Of a stretch of 22,539 bases of DNA, positions 6,590 to 13,116 are shown in pieces. Source of the stretch: CAYZBM01 sp964476705 (GTDB taxonomy: Bacteria > Pseudomonadota > Alphaproteobacteria > Rickettsiales > UBA6187); assembly GCA_964476705.1 (NCBI GenBank), contig CAYZBM010000027.1, positions 1 through 22,539 on the forward strand, in the 5' to 3' direction. Within the stretch, counting starts at the first letter, position 1; every line of letters begins with the position of its first letter. The notes beneath the pieces are model-generated. The model was not told where the DNA came from, searched no databases, and saw only the letters and a program-made list of their open reading frames with translations. Made by a program: the position numbers and the translations under genes.

Positions 6590-6660
6590 ATGCAAATATG
6601 CAAATAAGAGGATTAATAAAAATATGTAATAATTAGTTTATTAACTAGACTCTCTTCTTT

Positions 6661-6802
6661 TAAAAACCTTACTTCTCTCCAATTAAATCAACTTTCCCCT
6701 TGCATAAAGCAAAGAATTGCTCTATTTCATCCCTTCACTTTAAGATTTATCTTTAAGGTTTTTAGGTTTCTCCGAGGCTATATTAATGGCATGCCTGGAG
6801 GA
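6661..6802 (+). promoter_or_regulatory. Structured leader of rpmI-rplT
   Basis: TAAAAACCTT (6661-6670) and AAGGTTTTTA (6755-6764) are exact 10-bp complements enclosing about 84 nt. Just after them TTCTCC (6768-6773), one bulged G, and AGGC (6775-6778) pair with GCCT (6793-6796) and GGAGGA (6797-6802), giving a 10-bp bulged hairpin with a 14-nt loop, about 36 nt before the rpmI ATG. In other bacteria L20 represses its own operon by binding an RNA structure in this region, so an autogenous site is plausible. I cannot match it to a named family. infC, the usual upstream gene, is not present in this window. Confidence 0.45.
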
Positions 6803-6838
6803 CCATTTAGTAATTATTATATTTTATAAGAGGAAAAA

Positions 6839-7045
6839 ATGCCAAAATTAAAGACCAAAAGTAGCGTTAAAAAACGCTTCAAATTTACCGCAACTGGTAA
6901 AATTAAACATAAGCCTTCTGGCAAAAAGCACGGAATGGTTAAACGTAGCAAAAAATTCATCCGCAATATGCGTGCTATGGCCTTGTTATGTGTTGCTGAC
7001 GAAAGAATCGTAAAGCTATTCTTTAGCAGACCTAAGAAAAAATAA
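6839..7045 (+). CDS. rpmI: 50S ribosomal protein L35
   Basis: A 68-residue, very basic protein of normal L35 length. The signature MPKLKTKSSVKKRFKFTATG, followed by KHKPSGKKHGM, identifies it. L35 is a late-assembling protein of the large subunit. The ribosome-binding site AGAGGA lies at about 6829-6834. rplT starts 34 nt downstream and the two form the usual pair. A structured leader precedes it, and infC does not directly precede it. Confidence 0.97.
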   Translation: MPKLKTKSSVKKRFKFTATGKIKHKPSGKKHGMVKRSKKFIRNMRAMALLCVADERIVKLFFSRPKKK

Positions 7046-7079
7046 TTAATCTTAACATACATATAATAGGAGTATCCAT

Positions 7080-7448
7080 ATGGCTCGTGCAGTAAGTGGA
7101 AAAGTTTCAAAAAATCGTCATAAAAAAATATTAAAATTAGCAAAAGGCTATAGAGGTCGTTCAAGTACTTGTTATAGAGTTGCTATTCAGAAAGTAGAAA
7201 AAGGTTTACGTTATTCATATCGTGACCGTAGAGCTAAAAAACGTGATTTTAGAGGTCTATGGATCCAAAGAATTAATGCAGCAGCACGTGAGCATAATCT
7301 TACTTACTCTGAATTTATCAACGGTATCAAATTAGCTAATATTGGTCTTGACCGTAAAATTTTAGCAAATATAGCTATGACAGATCCAACTGCTTTCGCA
7401 GTAATTGTTGAGCAAGCAAAAACAGCATTGGCTAAAGTACAAAAATAA
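7080..7448 (+). CDS. rplT: 50S ribosomal protein L20
   Basis: A 122-residue basic protein with the full L20 pattern: an N-terminal extension (MARAVSGKVSKNRHKKILKL, AKGYRGR), the RDRRAKKRDFRGLWIQRINAA block, and a C-terminal globular part with NGIKLANIGLDRKILANIA. L20 is essential for early 50S assembly and in several bacteria represses its own operon by binding mRNA. A GGAG ribosome-binding site lies just upstream. After the stop come a structured repeat (7523-7612) and an intrinsic terminator (7629-7667). Confidence 0.97.
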   Translation: MARAVSGKVSKNRHKKILKLAKGYRGRSSTCYRVAIQKVEKGLRYSYRDRRAKKRDFRGLWIQRINAAAREHNLTYSEFINGIKLANIGLDRKILANIAMTDPTAFAVIVEQAKTALAKVQK

Positions 7449-7522
7449 TTTACTTTGTATTTTTATAGTTAATTGTTAGCAAATCAGCGATTTACTATTG
7501 ATCAAATTTTATATAAATGCCC

Positions 7523-7612
7523 CCCTGAAACAAGTTCAGGGTATGCAGCATGATAAAAATGATTGGTAATTACAATATTTATAAGTAAATCATTTCTTGC
7601 TCTGCTATATTT
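7523..7612 (+). repeat. Structured intergenic repeat, copy A
   Basis: A two-hairpin element between rplT and its terminator. Hairpin 1 is CCCTGAA, a 5-nt loop, and TTCAGGG (7523-7541). Then comes TATGCAG. Hairpin 2 runs from GCAG (7545-7548) and AAATGATT (7557-7564) to AATCATTT (7588-7595) and CTGC (7602-7605), followed by TATATTT. The internal TAAGTAAAT (7582-7590) and the flanking motifs recur at 13002-13090 with compensatory changes in both stems. The CTGAA/TTCAG core resembles short dispersed palindromes common in Rickettsiales genomes. Confidence 0.7.
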
Positions 7613-7628
7613 ATGCTTTAAAAATTAG

Positions 7629-7667
7629 AGGCAATACGTTATTCATTATTCGTATTGCCTTTTTTTT
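7629..7667 (+). terminator. Intrinsic terminator after rplT
   Basis: AGGCAATACG (7629-7638), a 12-nt loop and CGTATTGCCT (7651-7660) form a perfect 10-bp stem followed by a run of seven further T. It ends the rpmI-rplT unit 30 nt before pheS. In E. coli the terminator at this place is the pheST attenuator, but no phenylalanine-rich leader peptide is visible here. Confidence 0.9.
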
Positions 7668-7697
7668 AATATAATTAATTATCGGAATGTATAAGTT

Positions 7698-8729
7698 GTG
7701 AATAACGAACTAGATCTTATCAAAAATGAAGCCAAAAAATTAATTACTGAAGCCTTAAGTACTAATAATCTTGAGGAAATAAGAATTAATTATCTAGGAA
7801 AAAGCGGTCGTATAACTTTAGAAATGCAAAAATTAGGCCAATTACCTAAGGAAGAGCGTAAAGATTTTGGTGCTAAAGTAAATTTAGTCAAACAAGAAAT
7901 TACTCAAATTCTTGACGAAAAGAAAATTTTTTTACAAGCTAAAGAGCTTGAAGAAATTTTACAAAAAGAACAGATCGACGTAACAATTCCTGAAAGGCCT
8001 TACAACAAAGGTAATATTCATCTAATCAGTAAAGTGATTGATGAATGTGTAGCAATATTTGAAAAAATGGGTTTTTCTAGCCAATTTGGTCCGGAAATTG
8101 AAGATGATTTTTTTAATTTTACTGCCCTTAACGTCCCTAAAAACCACCCAGCCCGTCAAATGCAGGATACTTTTTATTTAGGAGATAAACTTCTAAGAAC
8201 CCATACTTCTTCGGTACAAATAAGAGCAATGCAAAATAATAAACCACCTTTTAAGTTTATAGCGCATGGCAGAGTATTTAGAAGTGATTATGACATGACT
8301 CATACTCCGATGTTTCATCAAATTGAAGCCGTGTATGTCGATACTATAGGTAGCGTAAATATGGGCCATCTAAAGGGTTGCCTATATGATTTTTTAAGTG
8401 AATTTTTTGCAATACCAAATATTCCAATCAGATTTAGGCCGTCATTTTTTCCATTTACTGAACCATCTGCAGAAGTTGATATTGGTTATGAAAAAAACGG
8501 CACGCAAGTAATTATCGGCAAACAAGATAAATGGTTAGAAATATTAGGCTGCGGCATGATTCACCCTAATGTACTTGAAAATGTAGGAATTGATTCTACT
8601 AAATATCAAGGCTTTGCTTTTGGCGTTGGAGTTGAAAGATTAGCTATGCTTAAATATGGCGCTCCAGATTTACGCGCATTTTTTGATAGCGATGTTAGAT
8701 GGCTCAATCATTATGGCTTTGGCCTCTAA
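7698..8729 (+). CDS. pheS: Phenylalanine-tRNA ligase alpha subunit
   Basis: The catalytic alpha subunit of the alpha2-beta2 enzyme that charges tRNA-Phe. The 343 residues match the family length. Residues 1 to about 100 are the N-terminal coiled-coil tRNA-binding arm. The class II core follows, with the motif 2 region FIAHGRVFRSDYDMTHTPMF, then HQIEAVYVD, and motif 3 FGVGVERLAMLKYG near the C-terminus. The start is GTG at 7698; an in-frame stop 6 nt upstream rules out an earlier start. It lies directly after the terminator at 7629-7667, and no strong promoter is seen in the short gap, so some readthrough may feed it. pheT begins 22 nt downstream. Confidence 0.97.
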   Translation: MNNELDLIKNEAKKLITEALSTNNLEEIRINYLGKSGRITLEMQKLGQLPKEERKDFGAKVNLVKQEITQILDEKKIFLQAKELEEILQKEQIDVTIPERPYNKGNIHLISKVIDECVAIFEKMGFSSQFGPEIEDDFFNFTALNVPKNHPARQMQDTFYLGDKLLRTHTSSVQIRAMQNNKPPFKFIAHGRVFRSDYDMTHTPMFHQIEAVYVDTIGSVNMGHLKGCLYDFLSEFFAIPNIPIRFRPSFFPFTEPSAEVDIGYEKNGTQVIIGKQDKWLEILGCGMIHPNVLENVGIDSTKYQGFAFGVGVERLAMLKYGAPDLRAFFDSDVRWLNHYGFGL

Positions 8730-8751
8730 AAAAACATAAGGAGTCCTTTAA

Positions 8752-11118
8752 ATGAAATTTACCTTGTCTTGGTTAAAAGAATTTTTAATTACTAATGCTA
8801 GTTTAAAAGAAATAGCCGATAAACTTACAGATATTGGCCTTGAAGTTGAATCTTTAAGTGATAAACAAAAAGAATTAGACCCATTTATTATTGCCAAAAT
8901 CATCAAATGCGACAAACATCCTGAGGCTGATAAATTAAATATTTGCCAGGTGCAAAATGGCAAAGAGACTATACAAATTGTTTGTGGTGCAAGTAATGCT
9001 AGGGCCGGAATTTATGTAGTACTAGCTCCTATTGGAACTTTAATTCCAGCTAATGCTTTAAAGATAAAAGCCTCTAAAATTCGCGGAATAGATAGTTTTG
9101 GCATGCTTTGTTCTGCTGAAGAATTAGGAATTAAAGCTGAAAATGATGGTATTGTTGAACTTGAACTTACCGATAATGATATTGGCAAAAAATTTATTGA
9201 GATTTACCAAGATGATCCGGTTATCGATATTAATATAACTCCTAATCGTGCTGATTGTTTAGGAGTTTATGGAATTGCAAGGGACTTAGCTGCAAGCGGA
9301 CTTGGCACTTTAAAGCCACTAGAAATAGAAGAGAAAAAAGAAAAAATTAGTTCTCCTATTACAGTTACCATAGAAGAAAAAAATCTATGCTTAAGCTTTA
9401 TAGGCCGTTATTTTAAGAACATTAATAATAAGCCTTCACCTAAATGGCTAAAAGAGCGTTTAGAGGCCGTTGGGGCCAAATCTATCTCTGCTATAGTTGA
9501 TATCACTAATTACATATCTTTAAGCTATGCACGCCCCTTACATGCTTATGATGCCGATAAATTATCTGGCAATTTAACAGTGGCTTTAGCTAAAGATAAA
9601 GAAAGTTTTTTAGCACTTAATGGTAAAACTTACGAATTAGATAATTCAATTTTAACTGTTAGAGATAATAATGGAGCTGTAGCTATTGCCGGAATTATTG
9701 GCGGCGAAAATAGCTCTTGCTCTTTAGATACCAAAAATATCTTCTTAGAAATTGCTTTATTTGCTAAAGATATAGTAATAGAAAATGGTCGAAAACTAGA
9801 TATATTAAGTGATTCAAGAGCTAGATTTGAGCGCGGAGTTGATGCTAATTTTTTAAATTCAGCAATGAGCTTAACTACAAAATTAATTACTGAAATTTGT
9901 GATGGCGAAGTAAGTAATGTAATTAGCCAAGGACAAAACCAAGTTCCACTACTAGAAATAAATTTTGATTATAATAATGTAGAAAATTTAACTGGCCTAA
10001 AAATAGCTAAACTAGAGATGCAGAAAATTTTAGCGAATTTAGGATTTAAAGTTAATGATAACCAAATAACTATTCCAAGCTGGCGCCATGATATTCAAAT
10101 AGAAGCTGACTTAGTTGAAGAAATCGCGCGAATTTATGGTTATAATAATTTACCCCTATATAAAATAGATAATCAAAAACAAACTAAAGAGTCCGTAAAT
10201 AATTTACAAAATATTAGCAAATCTTTACGCAATAAAATGGCGGCTCTAGGTTTAAATGAGGCCATAACTTGGTCCTTTATGTCTAGTAGAAAAGCTAACT
10301 TATTTACTTCCATAAATACTAATTTGATTATAAGTAATCCAATTAGTAGTGAACTTGATTATTTAAGACCAACTATTATTCCTAATTTACTTGAGGCTGC
10401 AACCAGAAACAATAATCGTGGTTTTGCAGATTTAGGATTATTTGAAATTGGCCGAATATTTAAAGGTACTAACCCAGAAGAACAAATTTTAAGTATTGCT
10501 GGAATTAAAACTGGTAAAGCCGTTACTCGAAACCCCCATGAACCAGCGCGTGACGTTGATGTTTTTGACTGCAAACAATTAGCTTCGGTCGTGTTAGACA
10601 AGTGGAACCTAAACTTTGACAGCGTAAAAATCGATAATAGCGCCCCTAATTATTATCATCCAGGAAAAAGTGCTGAGCTAAAATTAGGCAATAAAATTAT
10701 AGGTTATTTCGGCGAAATACATCCAACTATTACTAAAGAATTTGGCTTGGATATAAAAGCTGTTGCTTTTGAAATATTTTTAGATAATCTGCCGGCACAA
10801 AAAGAAAAAACGACAACTAAAAAGAATTTAATATTATCGGATTTTCAAGGTTCAAAAAGAGATTTTGCTTTTATCATTGATAAACAAGTAAAAGCTTTGG
10901 AGATCATAAAAAAAATTAAAAAAGTAAATCCTGAACTTATTGAAGATGTTTGTTTATTTGATATTTATACTGGAAAAAATATTGAAGATAATAAAAAATC
11001 CATAGCTATTTCTGTAGCACTCAGGGCTCTGGATCGTACACTTAACGAACAAGAATTAGAGAATGTAAGTAAGAATATAATTTCAAGCATCACTGAGCTT
11101 GGTGGCAATTTAAGATAA
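8752..11118 (+). CDS. pheT: Phenylalanine-tRNA ligase beta subunit
   Basis: The beta subunit of phenylalanyl-tRNA synthetase, 788 residues (usual about 790-810). The domains appear in order: the N-terminal MKFTLSWLKEFL segment; an OB-fold tRNA-binding domain (about 40-150, with KCDKHPEADKLNICQV and IVCGASNARAG); the B3/B4 editing region with NITPNRADCLGVYGIARDLA and later RFERGVD; the B5 domain with IPSWRHDIQIEADLVEEIAR; the class II-like core; and the C-terminal ferredoxin-fold anticodon-binding domain (about 695-788, SDFQGSKRDFAFIID to ELGGNLR). A strong AGGAG ribosome-binding site lies upstream. lepA follows after 11 nt, which suggests a pheS-pheT-lepA transcript. Confidence 0.97.
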   Translation: MKFTLSWLKEFLITNASLKEIADKLTDIGLEVESLSDKQKELDPFIIAKIIKCDKHPEADKLNICQVQNGKETIQIVCGASNARAGIYVVLAPIGTLIPANALKIKASKIRGIDSFGMLCSAEELGIKAENDGIVELELTDNDIGKKFIEIYQDDPVIDINITPNRADCLGVYGIARDLAASGLGTLKPLEIEEKKEKISSPITVTIEEKNLCLSFIGRYFKNINNKPSPKWLKERLEAVGAKSISAIVDITNYISLSYARPLHAYDADKLSGNLTVALAKDKESFLALNGKTYELDNSILTVRDNNGAVAIAGIIGGENSSCSLDTKNIFLEIALFAKDIVIENGRKLDILSDSRARFERGVDANFLNSAMSLTTKLITEICDGEVSNVISQGQNQVPLLEINFDYNNVENLTGLKIAKLEMQKILANLGFKVNDNQITIPSWRHDIQIEADLVEEIARIYGYNNLPLYKIDNQKQTKESVNNLQNISKSLRNKMAALGLNEAITWSFMSSRKANLFTSINTNLIISNPISSELDYLRPTIIPNLLEAATRNNNRGFADLGLFEIGRIFKGTNPEEQILSIAGIKTGKAVTRNPHEPARDVDVFDCKQLASVVLDKWNLNFDSVKIDNSAPNYYHPGKSAELKLGNKIIGYFGEIHPTITKEFGLDIKAVAFEIFLDNLPAQKEKTTTKKNLILSDFQGSKRDFAFIIDKQVKALEIIKKIKKVNPELIEDVCLFDIYTGKNIEDNKKSIAISVALRALDRTLNEQELENVSKNIISSITELGGNLR

Positions 11119-11129
11119 AGAAAAAAAAT

Positions 11130-12947
11130 ATGACCGAAAATAATTTATCCGATCTATCGCATATCCGTAATTTTGCAATTATCGCCCATATCGACCATGG
11201 CAAATCAACTTTAGCCGACAGGTTAATTGAAACTTGTGGCGGCTTAGAAGCCAGAGAAATGACTAAACAAGTTTTAGATTCAATGGAAATTGAACAAGAA
11301 CGCGGCATAACTATTAAGGCGCAAACTGTTCAGCTTAAATACAAAGCTTTGGATGGCAAAAATTATATTATTAATTTGATGGATACTCCAGGACATGTCG
11401 ATTTTGCTTATGAAGTGAGTAGATCTTTGGCCGCTTGTGAGGGATCAATATTAGTAGTGGATGCAACGCAAGGTGTAGAAGCACAAACTTTAGCCAATGT
11501 TTATCAAGCAATAGATAATAACCACGAAATAATTCCGGTATTAAATAAAATAGATTTACCCGCTGCTGACCCTGATCGTGTAAAACAACAAATTGAAGAT
11601 GTTATTGGTTTAGATACTAGTAATGCTGTGGAAATATCAGCTAAAACTGGCCTTGGAATTAAAGATGTCCTAGAAGCTATTGTAAAATATTTACCAGCTC
11701 CTAAAGGTAATATCAACGCTCCACTTAAAGCTTTGCTTGTTGATAGTTGGTATGATCCATATTTGGGGGTAGTAATTCTAATTAGAGTGATTGATGGCTC
11801 GATAAAAAAAGGGCAAAAAATCCGCATGATGCGAGTTGGAGCTACTTATCAAGTTGACAATGTTGGTATTTTCACACCAAAGAAAACTATGGTAGCAGAT
11901 TTAAAAGCTGGCGAAGTAGGATTTTTAACTGCAGCAATTAAACAAGTTGCTGATTGTAAAGTTGGAGATACTATCACTTTAGATGCCAATCCTTGCGCTG
12001 AAGAACTTACCGGTTTTAGACCTAATCTACCTGTAGTATTTTGTGGATTATTCCCGGTAGAATCAGGATCTTTTGACCATTTAAGAGACTCATTAGAAAA
12101 ATTAAGATTAAATGATGCAAGTTTTGAATTTGAGATGGAAAGCTCAAGCGCTTTAGGCTTAGGTTTTAGATGCGGATTTTTAGGTCTTTTACATTTAGAA
12201 ATTATTCAAGAACGACTAGAGAGAGAATTTGATCTTGATTTAATAACTACGGCCCCTTCGGTAGTTTATAAAATTCATATGCGTAATGGCGATATTATAG
12301 AAATGCATAACCCATCTGATATGCCAGATCCAGTTAAAATTGATCATATAGAAGAGCCTTGGATTGAAGCAACTATAATGACTCCAGATGATTATTTAGG
12401 AAATATTCTAGCTCTTTGTACCGAAAAAAGAGGAATTCAAAAAGAACTAACTTATGTTGGTAATAGAGTAATGCTAATTTATAAATTACCATTAAGCGAA
12501 GTGGTTTTTGATTTTTATGACCGGTTAAAATCTTGTTCTAAAGGTTATGCAAGTTTTGACTGGCATGTTTCTGATTATCAAGACGGCGACATGGTTAAAT
12601 TAAGTATATTAGTGAACTCAGAGCCCGTAGATGCTTTAGCTATTATGACTCATAGAGCAAGATCTGAAAATCGCGGCAGACAGCTTTGTACTAGACTTAA
12701 AGAACTAATTCCGCAACAAATGTTTAAGATCGCTATTCAAGCTGCAATTGGTGGCAAAATCATCGCCAGAGAAACTGTTAGCGCCTTACGTAAAGATGTG
12801 ACTGCTAAATGTTATGGTGGCGATATAAGCCGTAAAAGAAAGCTCCTTGATAAACAGAAAAAGGGTAAAAAGAAAATGCGAAATATTGGTAATGTGGAAA
12901 TTCCACAAAGTGCCTTTATTGCAGCATTGAAGATTGGGGATGATTAG
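11130..12947 (+). CDS. lepA: Elongation factor 4 (LepA), ribosome back-translocase GTPase
   Basis: A 605-residue translational GTPase, normal LepA length. The G motifs are AHIDHGKST (20-28), DTPGHVDFAYE, and NKIDLP. The C-terminal LepA-specific domain is present with RRKLLDKQKKGKKKMR-type basic residues (here KRKLLDKQKKGKKKMRNIGN) and the closing IPQSAFIAALK. LepA acts on stalled or mistranslocated ribosomes and in 30S maturation, and is membrane-associated in E. coli, where it is paired with lepB. Here it sits after pheT at 11 nt. No strong Shine-Dalgarno sequence is seen. A structured repeat follows it (13002-13090). Confidence 0.97.
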   Translation: MTENNLSDLSHIRNFAIIAHIDHGKSTLADRLIETCGGLEAREMTKQVLDSMEIEQERGITIKAQTVQLKYKALDGKNYIINLMDTPGHVDFAYEVSRSLAACEGSILVVDATQGVEAQTLANVYQAIDNNHEIIPVLNKIDLPAADPDRVKQQIEDVIGLDTSNAVEISAKTGLGIKDVLEAIVKYLPAPKGNINAPLKALLVDSWYDPYLGVVILIRVIDGSIKKGQKIRMMRVGATYQVDNVGIFTPKKTMVADLKAGEVGFLTAAIKQVADCKVGDTITLDANPCAEELTGFRPNLPVVFCGLFPVESGSFDHLRDSLEKLRLNDASFEFEMESSSALGLGFRCGFLGLLHLEIIQERLEREFDLDLITTAPSVVYKIHMRNGDIIEMHNPSDMPDPVKIDHIEEPWIEATIMTPDDYLGNILALCTEKRGIQKELTYVGNRVMLIYKLPLSEVVFDFYDRLKSCSKGYASFDWHVSDYQDGDMVKLSILVNSEPVDALAIMTHRARSENRGRQLCTRLKELIPQQMFKIAIQAAIGGKIIARETVSALRKDVTAKCYGGDISRKRKLLDKQKKGKKKMRNIGNVEIPQSAFIAALKIGDD

Positions 12948-12978
12948 AGGTCCTGTAAAAATATAGCCGTTAAAGCTT

Positions 12979-13100
12979 GCGGTTACCTAAATTTTTTATA
13001 GATCCCAGACTAAATCTGGGATATGCAGAATCATAGCAATGATTTATGTAAGTAAATAAAGTGGAAAATCATTGCTTGATCTGCTATATTTTTTAACCGC
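12979..13100 (+). repeat. Structured intergenic repeat, copy B, within a larger palindrome
   Basis: This is the second copy of the element at 7523-7612. Hairpin 1 is ATCCCAGA, a 5-nt loop, and TCTGGGAT (13002-13022). Hairpin 2 pairs GCAG (13025-13028), ATCA (13030-13033) and GCAATGATT (13036-13044) with AATCATTGC (13067-13075), TGAT (13077-13080) and CTGC (13081-13084). The shared TAAGTAAAT is at 13049-13057. Outside this, GCGGTTA (12979-12985) and TAACCGC (13094-13100) are exact complements, so the whole 122 bp forms an imperfect long palindrome between lepA and addB. No T-tract terminator is seen. Confidence 0.7.
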
Positions 13101-13116
13101 TTAAATAATAAAAAAT

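Noticed and set aside
7449..7667. A pheM-like leader peptide making the 7629-7667 terminator a phenylalanine attenuator
   Set aside because: The few short ORFs in the region contain no run of Phe codons.
10359..10601. Minus-strand ORFs inside pheT, lepA, ruvB, glyA, nrdR and addB
   Set aside because: They are shadows of clearly recognised genes on the other strand.
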